A program made the position numbers and the translations under genes. The notes beneath the pieces were generated by a model, which was not told where the DNA came from, ran no database searches, and saw nothing but the letters and a program-made list of their open reading frames with translations. Below, one piece after another: positions 33,855 to 45,372 of a DNA stretch of 64,000 nt; the stretch's first letter is position 1; every line of letters starts with the position of its first letter. Source of the stretch: an uncultured Roseicyclus sp. (GTDB lineage: Bacteria > Pseudomonadota > Alphaproteobacteria > Rhodobacterales > Rhodobacteraceae); NCBI GenBank assembly GCA_947491935.1, contig CANLLF010000001.1, positions 310,001 through 374,000 on the forward strand. The letters run 5' to 3'.

Positions 33855-34937
33855 TCAACTCGCCTCCGGCAATGAGGTTTCGGTGTGGAAAGCCTCCACA
33901 TAGGGCTTGGCGCCGGGCGGAAGGGCGCGGCGCGCAAAGTATCCGGGCTCGGTCCGCTGGCGCAGCACCGCGGCGATCATCTCGGCATAGGCATGCGGGA
34001 TCGACGGGTTCGCAGGCGGCAGGTCGTCCTTGATCAACTCATGCAGCGCGGGCAACGCGTGGTAGGGCACCATCGGAAACATGTGGTGTTCGACGTGGTA
34101 ATTCATGTTCCAGTAAAGCCAGCGGCTGACCGGGTTCATGTAAACAGTGCGGGAGTTCAGTCGGTGATCGAGGACGTCTTCGGCCAGCCCGCCATGCTGC
34201 AAGAGCCCCACCAGAACCATGTGCCACGTGCCATAGATCCGCGGCCCTCCGATCAGCATCAGCGGCAGGACAGACCATGTCAGCAGCGCCAGAAGCAGGG
34301 CCACAAGGTGCAACCCAACGAAAAGCCGCGCCCAGAACATCACCTTGGTAACCTCGCTTTCCGGGATGTAATCGGCCTCCTCGGCGTTCGGGCCGCTGAT
34401 GGCCTGCCGCACCAACACGCCGAAATGCTGGAAGGCATCCGGTATTCCGATAAAGGCCAACGCTTTGCGAGCAATGTCGGGGGGCCGCATGACGGTGATC
34501 TCGGGATCTCGTCCGACAATGATTGTATCGGTGTGGTGGCGCGCATGGCTCCAGCGCCACGCAACCGGATTGCGCAGCACCATGAAGCTGGCAAGGGCAT
34601 AGACCCAATCGTTTTTCCACTGCGTCTTGAACGCCGTTCCGTGCCCGCATTCGTGCCACCGGCTGTCACAGGCCGAGCCGTAGAGCACGCCGTAAACCAG
34701 AAAAAACGGCACCGCCCACCATGTGCCCCAGGTGGCAACCCCACCAATGCCTGTCAGCAACAACAGGCCCAACCACAGGATTGTATCACGGGTTGCGGCG
34801 CCGTCATTCCGGCGCATCAGGCCCTTCATGATCTTGCGCGGCACGTCGGTGTGATACCATTCGGCCGAGGCCAGCCCGACGGCAATCGCGCGGTCCCGCT
34901 CCGGGCCGATCAGGGAATAATCCCGTGCTGGTGTCAT
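33855..34937 (-). CDS. Fatty-acid-desaturase-fold di-iron oxygenase (MocD-like)
   Basis: A 360-residue integral membrane di-iron enzyme. Three histidine boxes are complete: HECGHG (95-100), HARHH (131-135) and HVEHH (281-285), with hydrophobic segments between them. The fold includes fatty acid desaturases, alkane hydroxylases and MocD, which is thought to O-demethylate rhizopine. Pairing with a Rieske ferredoxin rather than cytochrome b5 or rubredoxin supports the MocD-like reading. First gene of its operon, divergent from the second LacI gene. Confidence 0.85.
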   Translation of the reverse strand: MTPARDYSLIGPERDRAIAVGLASAEWYHTDVPRKIMKGLMRRNDGAATRDTILWLGLLLLTGIGGVATWGTWWAVPFFLVYGVLYGSACDSRWHECGHGTAFKTQWKNDWVYALASFMVLRNPVAWRWSHARHHTDTIIVGRDPEITVMRPPDIARKALAFIGIPDAFQHFGVLVRQAISGPNAEEADYIPESEVTKVMFWARLFVGLHLVALLLALLTWSVLPLMLIGGPRIYGTWHMVLVGLLQHGGLAEDVLDHRLNSRTVYMNPVSRWLYWNMNYHVEHHMFPMVPYHALPALHELIKDDLPPANPSIPHAYAEMIAAVLRQRTEPGYFARRALPPGAKPYVEAFHTETSLPEAS

Positions 34938-35180
34938 CGCTTCCCCCTTCGCAATCTGCCGTGCCCCCTTTGCGGCCGGGGCGGCTCACCTCAGCTTTGC
35001 AGCCCAGATCAGGATCGCGGGTCCCGCACTGGGAGTCAACAAATCCTTGATGCAAAATGAGGTGGACTTAGCTTCGCGTGCATTCTTGGACCGCGCTCCC
35101 ATCGCCTAAGGCCATATTTTATTGACAGCCAAACAGATTTGACCGATCACCTCAAAAAACATCAATAGGGACACCCTCCC
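34938..35180. promoter_or_regulatory. Divergent promoter region between desaturase operon and LacI gene
   Basis: A 243-bp gap separates the two divergent starts. It contains a TTGACA box (35122-35127) and a loose inverted repeat TTTGA-N9-TCAAA (35138-35156) upstream of the LacI-type gene. No ATCGAT-centred palindrome like the one at 30878 is present, so the second LacI protein must recognise a different sequence. Confidence 0.35.
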
Positions 35181-36200
35181 ATGCGCCCCACCCTGAACGA
35201 TCTTGCCGAGGCCGCTGGCGTCTCCACCGCGACAGTGGACCGGGTGCTGAACAATCGCCCAAACGTCTCTGCGCGGACGCGCGAGATTGTGGAAGTCGCG
35301 GCCCGCCGCATCGGCTATCTTGCCGACGACGACAGCACCGGGCGCCCGGTCCATCTGGTGGCCCTCCTGCCCGCCGGAACCAACCAGTTCATCCGGGACC
35401 TGCGCGCGCACCTCGCTGCGCAGGCCGCCGCCGTGGCGGGCGTGACCCTGGACATTCGTGAAACCGACAGCCTCACGCCAGCCGATCAGGCCCGGGCGCT
35501 TGGCCGTGTGGGTCCGGCGGACGGTGTCATCGTTGTGGCGTTGAACCACCCTTTTGTGCGGGATGCCATCCTTACCCTCACCGCGCGCGGCACACCGGTG
35601 GTCACGCTTGCCTCCGACCTCTCGGGCTCGGACCGGTTGGCATATGTCGGGGTTGATAACGCCCAGGCCGGGCGCCTGGCCGGACAGGTCATCGGCCGGT
35701 TCCTGGGGCGGCAACCTCGAGGAAAAATTGCCTTTTTCGCAGGAACGCTGGCCTATCGCGGGCATCAGGAGCGCGAGATGGGCCTACGGCAGATCCTGGC
35801 CGAAGATCACCCCGGCCTCACCCTTCTTGACCTGCGTGAAAGCCGCGAAGACCGCGACCGTGCCCGGGATCAGACACGCGCCTTGCTGGCCGAACACCAG
35901 GACCTTCTGGCCATATACAATGCCGGGGGCGGCACGGCCGGGATCGCCACAGCGCTGGAAGAGACCGGGCGCACCGACAAGATCGTCTTCACCGCCCACG
36001 AAGCCACCGCGCGCAACAAGGCATTGTTGCAAAGCGGTACGCTGGATGCCGTGATCGATCAGAACGCGCGGGCCGAAGCTCGTGAAGCCCTCGCCATACT
36101 CGTGGCCCATACCCGCAACCTGCCCCACAACCGGGTTCCGCCCCGCCTGCAATTGATCCTGCGTGAGAATATCCCACACGACCCCGCGCCGCCCGTTTGA
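35181..36200 (+). CDS. LacI-family transcriptional regulator (2)
   Basis: A 339-residue regulator with HTH LNDLAEAAGVSTATVDRVLNNR (4-25). The effector domain resembles the ribose/AI-2-type binding fold with GVDNAQAGRLAGQVIGRFLG. It is divergent from the desaturase/Rieske operon and probably controls it. The HTH has TVDRVL where the first LacI protein has TVSRAL, consistent with different operators. Confidence 0.9.
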   Translation: MRPTLNDLAEAAGVSTATVDRVLNNRPNVSARTREIVEVAARRIGYLADDDSTGRPVHLVALLPAGTNQFIRDLRAHLAAQAAAVAGVTLDIRETDSLTPADQARALGRVGPADGVIVVALNHPFVRDAILTLTARGTPVVTLASDLSGSDRLAYVGVDNAQAGRLAGQVIGRFLGRQPRGKIAFFAGTLAYRGHQEREMGLRQILAEDHPGLTLLDLRESREDRDRARDQTRALLAEHQDLLAIYNAGGGTAGIATALEETGRTDKIVFTAHEATARNKALLQSGTLDAVIDQNARAEAREALAILVAHTRNLPHNRVPPRLQLILRENIPHDPAPPV

Positions 36201-36210
36201 TGCAGATCAA
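36197..36210 (+). promoter_or_regulatory. Perfect FNR/FnrL-type box
   Basis: TTGATGCAGATCAA is a perfect TTGAT-N4-ATCAA palindrome, the consensus for FNR/FnrL oxygen-responsive regulators. It overlaps the last codons of the LacI gene and lies about 70 bp upstream of the DUF6455 start, a distance suited to activation from near -41. Confidence 0.75.
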
Positions 36211-36272
36211 AGCGCGGATGCGCGCGTGACGGCACCTTGCTCATGTCCACATGCATGGGAGGACACCCACGA

Positions 36273-36500
36273 ATGTTCGCTTTCAAATCGTTGGATAAGA
36301 GCGCCGATCTGGTGCGCGGCATGGCCGACCGCACCGATACGGACCTGTCCACACCTCTGGCCGTCAGCCAGTTCCGCCAGATGGTGCTGGCCTGTTCCGG
36401 CTGCACGGATCAGGATGGATGCGCCAAATTGCAGGCCGAAAATGACCACCTCGATGCGGCGCCGGGCTATTGCCGGAACGCGGGACGGATGACCGGCTAG
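36273..36500 (+). CDS. DUF6455-family small cysteine-rich protein
   Basis: A 75-residue cytosolic protein with the DUF6455 cysteine pattern: Cys41, Cys44, Cys50 and Cys67 (CSGCTDQDGC, then LQAENDHLDAAPGYCRNA), which could bind a metal or an iron-sulfur cluster. Function is unknown. The ATG at 36273 follows GGAGGA by 9 bases; an alternative start lies 10 codons upstream. An FnrL-type box lies upstream, so low-oxygen induction is likely. The last 4 bp overlap the convergent DapA-type gene. Confidence 0.8.
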   Translation: MFAFKSLDKSADLVRGMADRTDTDLSTPLAVSQFRQMVLACSGCTDQDGCAKLQAENDHLDAAPGYCRNAGRMTG

Positions 36501-37453
36501 AGCTGCAGCCCACAGGCCTCGAACGCCTCCCGCGTTGCGGCCTTTTCCGCGTCGGTCAGGTTCAGCATCGGCGCGCGCACCGGGCCGCCGACCTGGCCCA
36601 GTAGTTCCTGCCAGTATTTGCCATGGGCCTGCGGCTTGTCTGCGGGCTTGGTGCGTTTGAACGCCTCGCGCACCGGGTTCAGGCTATCGCTCACCGCGCG
36701 TGCCTCATCGAACCGCCCCTCGAAGGCCAGCCGCGTATACTCGTTCATCCGCTGATCGGCCTTCGATTGAAGCTGATAGGGCGGCGACGAACAAAGGTAC
36801 AGCTTCCAACCCAGCTCCTCGATATTCTCAAGCCATTCCGCTTCCGAGGCGGTGGAGACATGGATCTTGTCGCCCGCCAGCCGCGTGAGCTCCGCGTATA
36901 AGGGCCGGGGAACCGAGTATTTGATCGCCACGATATTGGGCAGATCCGCAATCCGCGCACAAAGCTGGGGAGACATCAGGTAGCCACTGTCCGGATGGCT
37001 CCACATCGCGATCCCGATCTCCACGCGCTCGCATAGGGCTTTGTAATACTGATACAAAATCTCGTCCTGCTCGGTCACGAAATGCAGAACCGGCGCGTGA
37101 ACCACCACGTAATCCGCGCCACATTCCTGCGCGTGCAGCGCCAGTTCCACCACCGTTTCGAAATTCTGATCGGAGGCCGAGAAGATTGTGCCCGCGGCGC
37201 CGTCGCATTCCTCCACCGCCACCTCGATATTCCGCTTCCGCTCCTCAAGCGACATGGAGAAAAACTCGCCCTGCTTGCCTGCAACGAACAGGCCCGCGAT
37301 CCCCAGATCGTCGACCCAGTGGCGGATGTTGGACCGGAACCCGGCCTCATCGAAGGCCCCGTCGTCCCGCCACGGGTTCAGGCACGCAGCCCAGATCCCG
37401 CGCATGTTCTCGCGCGCATAATCCTTGGCGTCGAGGCGGCTGTAATTCATCAT
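36497..37453 (-). CDS. DapA-family aldolase / dehydratase (2)
   Basis: A 318-residue class I aldolase-fold enzyme. Lys178 in NIVAIKYSV is the Schiff-base lysine, but the active-site tyrosine loop reads AMWSHPDSGYL and the GTTGE loop reads GKQGEFFSM, so the substrate differs from DapA. The start at 37453 overlaps the upstream CoxL-type stop by 4 bp and is preceded by AAGGAG. Its partner in a step is presumably that molybdenum hydroxylase. Confidence 0.83.
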   Translation of the reverse strand: MMNYSRLDAKDYARENMRGIWAACLNPWRDDGAFDEAGFRSNIRHWVDDLGIAGLFVAGKQGEFFSMSLEERKRNIEVAVEECDGAAGTIFSASDQNFETVVELALHAQECGADYVVVHAPVLHFVTEQDEILYQYYKALCERVEIGIAMWSHPDSGYLMSPQLCARIADLPNIVAIKYSVPRPLYAELTRLAGDKIHVSTASEAEWLENIEELGWKLYLCSSPPYQLQSKADQRMNEYTRLAFEGRFDEARAVSDSLNPVREAFKRTKPADKPQAHGKYWQELLGQVGGPVRAPMLNLTDAEKAATREAFEACGLQL

Positions 37454-39537
37454 CCTATCTCCTTGGCGCGCATCGCCGTCCAGATCTTGCACGGGGTCAG
37501 CGGCATGTCGATATGATCCACGCCCAGGGGCTGCAACGCATCCAGCACGGCGTTCAGGATCGCCGCCGGCGCGCCTATGGTTCCGGCCTCCCCCACACCC
37601 TTCGCGCCAAGGGCGTTCATGGAGCTTGGGTGTTCCGTCTTGTGGATGGCAATCTGCGGCAGATCGACGGCCCGTGGCAGGGCGTAGTCCATCAGGCTTC
37701 CGGTCAGAAGCTGGCCATCTGCGTCGTGGATCACCGCCTCCATCAGGGCCTCGCCCAGGCCCTGGGCAAATCCACCGCGGATCTGGCCTTCCACGAAGGC
37801 CGGGTTGATCAGGTGGCCCGCATCGTCAAAGCAGGTGGCCTGCTCGATATGCACCGCCCCGGTGTCGCAATCCACCTCAAGCGCCACCAGATAGGCACCA
37901 TAGCCCCAGGCCTGCCCTTCGTTTTCGTAGCGTACATTCTCAACCATGGGCAGGGCGGCCCCGCGCAGGCGACGGGCCCGCAGGCGCTCGCAGGCCAGAA
38001 ACACCGCACTGCCGCCAATCGCCGTTCCGCGCGAGGCCAGGGCACCAATGCCCGGCGGGCAGGTGCCGGTATCGCCCTGCACCACGCGGATATCTTCGAA
38101 CGGCACCTCGAGGATTTCGGCGGCGATCTGAGCAAAGACCGTCTCACGCCCATGGCCCTGGCTGGACGAGCCGCTGGCCACGGAAACGCGCCCGTCCTCG
38201 GCCCACGTGACACACGCGCTTTCAAAGCCGGAACCGGATGGCTCCAGATAGAACGCCACCCCGATCCCCGATAATGCGCCCTCTTCCCGCCGTCGGTTGC
38301 GGCGCGCCAGCAGGTCGTCATATCCCGCGATCATTGCAAGGCGCGACAGAGCGTCGGGATAATCGCCGGTATCCAATAGGTTGCCTGTGGCCGTCCGGAA
38401 GGGCAATGCGCCGGAGGCATGGACATTGCGGCGCCGGATCTGAAACGGGTCAAGCCCGCTGGCCTGCGCGGCCCTGTCCACCAGACGCTCCATCAGGCAG
38501 GCCGCCTCAGGCCGCCCCGCGCCGCGATAGATGCCTGTGACCCCAAGCGCATCGGGAACAACCTCCGTTTCGATATCGACACTGGGAATGTCATAGCCAC
38601 CGGGCAGGATTCGCGCGGCGTTCCACCCGGGGATCAGCCCCGAATTAGGCAGCCAAGGCCCCACCGGCGCACTGATCCGCGCCTCAAGCGCAAGGAAAAT
38701 GCCCTGGGCATCGAAGGCAAGACGCCCCCGGCTCGTGATGCCGCGCCCATGGGTCGCCGACAGCAAGTCTTCGCCCCGTGTCGCGCACCATCGGACCGAC
38801 CGCTTGTGGGTCAGCGCCGCCCAGACGGCGAAAACCTCTTCGGGATAAAGCGAGGCTTTCATGCCGAACGCGCCGCCCACATCGGGGGCGATCACGTGCA
38901 GCGATGACGGCTTGACCGACAGGATCTGCGCCAGTTCCGAGCGCGTGCGATGCGGCGTTTGAGTCGAGTGCCAGATCGTGAGGCCGCTCTCAGACCACTC
39001 AACCGCAATGGCGCGGCCCTCCATTGGCGACGGGGCGAGCCGGGGATGCGCCAACTCGACCTCCACCACATGGGCGGCATCTGCAAACGCCTGAGCGGTA
39101 TCACCCGTGCGCCAGGTTTTGGCCGCCACCGGGCGGGCATCCAGCGGGGTCGTTGGATCCTCTATGTCAGGCCAGATCGCCTCAAGCGCATCGAGCGCAA
39201 CGGGCGTGGTCTCTGCGAGGACCGCCGCAATCGGTTGGCCGAGGCAGGTGATCTCCGGACCGCCCAGAACGGGATAGCCTGTCTCCCTCAGAACCGGCAG
39301 AACCGCGTTGACGGAGAGCTTTCCCAAACCCTGCAGATCGGCGCTGGTATGGACCGCATGGACACCTGGCAGGTCGCGCGCAGCATCAACATCAAGCGCG
39401 CTGATCCGCCCCCGTGGCACCGGGCTGCGCAGAAAGGCCAGATGGAGCGGGCGGTCCAGCGCGACATCGGCCACGAAGCGCCCTTCTCCGCGCAACCGCG
39501 CATCGGCCGTGGCGTCGGAAAGCGAGCGCCCAATCAT
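37450..39537 (-). CDS. CoxL/xanthine-dehydrogenase-type molybdopterin subunit (orphan)
   Basis: A 695-residue large subunit of the xanthine dehydrogenase/CO dehydrogenase family, somewhat shorter than typical CoxL (about 750-800). The cofactor and active-site regions are recognisable: DVGGAFGMK, the YRGAGRPEA loop and, near the C-terminus, GVGEAGTIGAPAA with the catalytic Glu. Such enzymes hydroxylate N-heterocycles, purines or aldehydes. The FAD (CoxM) and 2Fe-2S (CoxS) subunits are not adjacent, so they are encoded elsewhere or the protein works differently. The ATG at 39537 is preferred over a TTG two codons upstream. Confidence 0.85.
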   Translation of the reverse strand: MIGRSLSDATADARLRGEGRFVADVALDRPLHLAFLRSPVPRGRISALDVDAARDLPGVHAVHTSADLQGLGKLSVNAVLPVLRETGYPVLGGPEITCLGQPIAAVLAETTPVALDALEAIWPDIEDPTTPLDARPVAAKTWRTGDTAQAFADAAHVVEVELAHPRLAPSPMEGRAIAVEWSESGLTIWHSTQTPHRTRSELAQILSVKPSSLHVIAPDVGGAFGMKASLYPEEVFAVWAALTHKRSVRWCATRGEDLLSATHGRGITSRGRLAFDAQGIFLALEARISAPVGPWLPNSGLIPGWNAARILPGGYDIPSVDIETEVVPDALGVTGIYRGAGRPEAACLMERLVDRAAQASGLDPFQIRRRNVHASGALPFRTATGNLLDTGDYPDALSRLAMIAGYDDLLARRNRRREEGALSGIGVAFYLEPSGSGFESACVTWAEDGRVSVASGSSSQGHGRETVFAQIAAEILEVPFEDIRVVQGDTGTCPPGIGALASRGTAIGGSAVFLACERLRARRLRGAALPMVENVRYENEGQAWGYGAYLVALEVDCDTGAVHIEQATCFDDAGHLINPAFVEGQIRGGFAQGLGEALMEAVIHDADGQLLTGSLMDYALPRAVDLPQIAIHKTEHPSSMNALGAKGVGEAGTIGAPAAILNAVLDALQPLGVDHIDMPLTPCKIWTAMRAKEIG

Positions 39538-39678
39538 TCTCAAATCCCGTTAACCAGTGGCCCCACGAAATCACGTCGCGCCCGCTAAGGGAATACCCAT
39601 CTGGTCCGGCGCGGTGGCGCAACTGGATGTCACGCCGTTGGCGCAGTAGAGTTTCTCAACGCGGACGCGGGAGACAAC

Positions 39679-40440
39679 ATGCGGATTGGCATCATCGGGA
39701 AAGGCGCGATTGCGTCCTATGTCGCCAATGCTTTGGCGGCGGCACCGGATGTGCATCTGGCCGCCCGCCTTTTGCGGCAGCCGCAGGCCAACGCCGTGAC
39801 GCGTGTCGCCGATTTGCCGCCTTTGGACCTCTTGGTGGATTGTGCGGGCCATGCGGGCCTCACCGCCCATGGGGCGGAGGCGTTGGACGCGGGCATCGAC
39901 GTGTTGACCCTGTCGCTGGGAGCGCTCGCAGATGCGGATCTACACGCCCGCCTGGAGGCGGCGGCCCGGGACGGCGGTGCCTGCTTGCATCTCGCCACCG
40001 GCGCCATTGGTGCGCTGGATGCCTTGCGCGCGGCGCGGGTCGGGGGGCTCAGCGCCGTGCGGTATTCCGGCACGAAACCTCCGCAGGGCTGGCGCGGCTC
40101 CCCGGCGGAGGAGGTCATGGATCTCGACGCTGTCAACGCCCCCACGGCGCATTTCACGGGCCCTGCGCGGGAGGCCGCCCTGCGCTATCCGAAAAACGCC
40201 AATGTGGCCGCCGCCGTGGCACTGGCTGGGATCGGATTTGATGAGACGGAGGTAAAGCTGATCGCCGATCCGGGTGCGCCGGGCAACACCCACCGGATCG
40301 AGGCGGAGGGCGCCTTCGGCACGCTTGATTTCACCATCACTGGCACCAGCCTGCCGGACAATCCGCGCTCGTCGGCCTTGGCCGCGATGTCCGCCGTCGC
40401 CGCCATCGCGCAGGCGCACGCGCCGATCCGGTTTCTCTAG
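39679..40440 (+). CDS. nadX: L-aspartate dehydrogenase
   Basis: A 253-residue NAD(P)-dependent aspartate dehydrogenase. The Rossmann motif is GIIGKGAIA (4-12), the substrate-binding block PKNANVAAAVALAG spans 171-184 and the catalytic His205 lies in GNTHRI. It converts L-aspartate to iminoaspartate or oxaloacetate, used in NAD synthesis in some bacteria and in aspartate breakdown in others. It is on the plus strand between two minus-strand groups, with GGGAG before its start. Confidence 0.87.
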   Translation: MRIGIIGKGAIASYVANALAAAPDVHLAARLLRQPQANAVTRVADLPPLDLLVDCAGHAGLTAHGAEALDAGIDVLTLSLGALADADLHARLEAAARDGGACLHLATGAIGALDALRAARVGGLSAVRYSGTKPPQGWRGSPAEEVMDLDAVNAPTAHFTGPAREAALRYPKNANVAAAVALAGIGFDETEVKLIADPGAPGNTHRIEAEGAFGTLDFTITGTSLPDNPRSSALAAMSAVAAIAQAHAPIRFL

Positions 40441-40446
40441 GCGCAA

Positions 40447-41709
40447 TCAGTCGATCAGCGCGGTCGACAGGGCCGGGAAGTAGCTGAGCAGGATCAGGAC
40501 CGCCGTGACCGCAAGCAAGAACGGCCAGAGCGCCCGCAGGATACGGCCCGTGGGCGTTTCACTCATCGCGCTGGCAATATAGAGGCCCACGCCAACCGGC
40601 GGCGTCAGCAGTCCGAGGACCAGGTTCAACGAGATCACCACGCCAAACTGATAGGGGCTGATCCCGTAGCTTTCGATGGCAATCGGCAGAAGGATCGGCG
40701 TGACCAGAATGATCGCCGCGATCCCGTCGATCAACATGCCGACGAACAGCAAGACGAGGTTCACGATCAAAAGGAACACAAACGGGTTCTGCGTGATCGT
40801 GGTGATGAATTCCGCCAGCCGTTGCGGCAGCGCCTCGTAGATAATCACCCATCCGAAGACATTGGCGGCGGCGATCATGAAGATGATCAGCGAGGCATTC
40901 AACGCTGTGCGCTTGAACATTTCGAACAGCTTTTGCGGCTTCAACTCACGATAGAGCAACCAACCCAGCAAAAACGCCACCACAGAGGCGACGGCGGCGG
41001 ATTCAGTGGGGGTTGCGATACCGCCAATGATCCCACCGATGATCGCGGCCGGGATCAGCATCGCGGGCAGCGCGTAGAGCACGGCATTCCACGCGTCTTT
41101 GGCGGCCAGCCACTCGCCCTTGGGGAATTGGTGACGCAACCCGATCAGCGCGATCACCACGGCGAAACAGGCCGCGAGGATCAAGCCGGGAATGATGCCC
41201 GCCAGAAACATGTCGCCGATGGGGATCTGCGCCAGAACGCCATAGATCACGAAGAGCATCGAGGGCGGGATCACCGGCGCCAGAAGCCCGCCTGCTGCGG
41301 TGGTCGCCGCGGCAAATCCCCTGTCGTACCCCTCCTCCTCCATGGCGGGCACCATGGCGCGCGACATCACCGCGATCTGGGCGGCGGCGGAACCGACGAT
41401 GGCGGCCATGAACATGTTGGCCAGCAGGTTGATATAGGCCAGCCCGCCCCGGAAGCCGCCGACGAAAACGCGGGCGGCGTTGATCAGGCGGCGGGTCATC
41501 CCGCCTTCGTTCATCAGTTCTCCGGTCAGCATGAACAGCGGGATGGCGAGCAATCCGTAGGCTTCGATGCCTGAAAACATCCGCTGCGCGAAGCTTTCGT
41601 ACAGGATCGTGTTGTCACTCTCCCAGATGTACCAGATCGCCGTCAGCGAAAGGACAATGGCCACCGGAACGGCCAGCAGAAGCTTGGCGAAGAAGAGCGC
41701 CGGGGTCAT
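40447..41709 (-). CDS. dctM: TRAP transporter large permease (DctM)
   Basis: A 420-residue inner-membrane protein of the TRAP large-subunit (DctM) family, about 12 membrane segments, with the signature blocks LLAIPLFMLTGELMNEGG and GGLLAPVIPPSMLFVIYG. The start at 41709 is set by ATGA overlap with dctQ; the longer frame is discarded. With DctQ and DctP it takes up an organic acid using a sodium or proton gradient. Confidence 0.93.
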   Translation of the reverse strand: MTPALFFAKLLLAVPVAIVLSLTAIWYIWESDNTILYESFAQRMFSGIEAYGLLAIPLFMLTGELMNEGGMTRRLINAARVFVGGFRGGLAYINLLANMFMAAIVGSAAAQIAVMSRAMVPAMEEEGYDRGFAAATTAAGGLLAPVIPPSMLFVIYGVLAQIPIGDMFLAGIIPGLILAACFAVVIALIGLRHQFPKGEWLAAKDAWNAVLYALPAMLIPAAIIGGIIGGIATPTESAAVASVVAFLLGWLLYRELKPQKLFEMFKRTALNASLIIFMIAAANVFGWVIIYEALPQRLAEFITTITQNPFVFLLIVNLVLLFVGMLIDGIAAIILVTPILLPIAIESYGISPYQFGVVISLNLVLGLLTPPVGVGLYIASAMSETPTGRILRALWPFLLAVTAVLILLSYFPALSTALID

Positions 41710-42263
41710 GTGGCGATCTCCCGCGCGCCGGTCTCTGGTGGTGAGAAATCCAACAGATGCGCCAGCGCGTGCAGGAACGCGCCCGCGGAGAAGAGCGGCA
41801 TCACCATCCAGACGATCCATTTCGGGATCCCGATGGTGCTGGTCGGCTCGGCATAGATGAAGTTGAACGTCGCGCCCTGAAACGCCATCGCGTCAAAACC
41901 TGCCGTCCAGATGTCGAGCGGCAGATACCAGCGCCAGCAGAAATAGAGCATCGCGCAGGCGAAGACGAAAACCAGCACATCGACCAGTTTCGCCGCCACC
42001 CGTTGCGCGGGCCTCGGCAAGGCATCGGTCAGGATCGTGATGGCAACCTGCTGGCGATAATGGATCGCGGCGGACGCGCCCAGAAACGTCATCCAGACCA
42101 TGGTGTAGATCGCGGCCTCATCCACCCAGAACAGCGCATTGTTCAGGCTGCGTGTGACCACATTAAGCAGGATCAGGCCTGTGACCCCCCCGGCCAGAAT
42201 GGCCGCCGCCGCCAGCTCACATCGTGCCCAGAAGGCAGAGATCCTGTTCAACATGCCACCCAT
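41706..42263 (-). CDS. dctQ: TRAP transporter small permease (DctQ)
   Basis: A 185-residue four-helix membrane protein with the family's FWVDEAAIYTMVWMTFLGASAAIHYRQQVAI block. It lies between dctP and dctM and overlaps dctM by 4 bp. The start at 42263 or three codons later (MLNRIS) are both possible. Confidence 0.9.
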   Translation of the reverse strand: MGGMLNRISAFWARCELAAAAILAGGVTGLILLNVVTRSLNNALFWVDEAAIYTMVWMTFLGASAAIHYRQQVAITILTDALPRPAQRVAAKLVDVLVFVFACAMLYFCWRWYLPLDIWTAGFDAMAFQGATFNFIYAEPTSTIGIPKWIVWMVMPLFSAGAFLHALAHLLDFSPPETGAREIAT

Positions 42264-42328
42264 CCCGGCGCTTCAAGAGGTGCGCAGGCTTTCACCCGCA
42301 CACCCCTCAATTCATTGCTTCCGTTGGA

Positions 42329-45368
<3,040 letters not shown>

Positions 45369-45372
<4 letters not shown>

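Noticed and set aside
39595-39655. A GGTGGCGCAACTGGATG stretch that looked tRNA-like
   Set aside because: The arms do not fold into a cloverleaf and there is no T-loop consensus.
40822-41574. A His/Gln-rich 250-codon frame opposite dctM
   Set aside because: The odd composition is the mirror image of hydrophobic membrane-protein codons, a common artefact.
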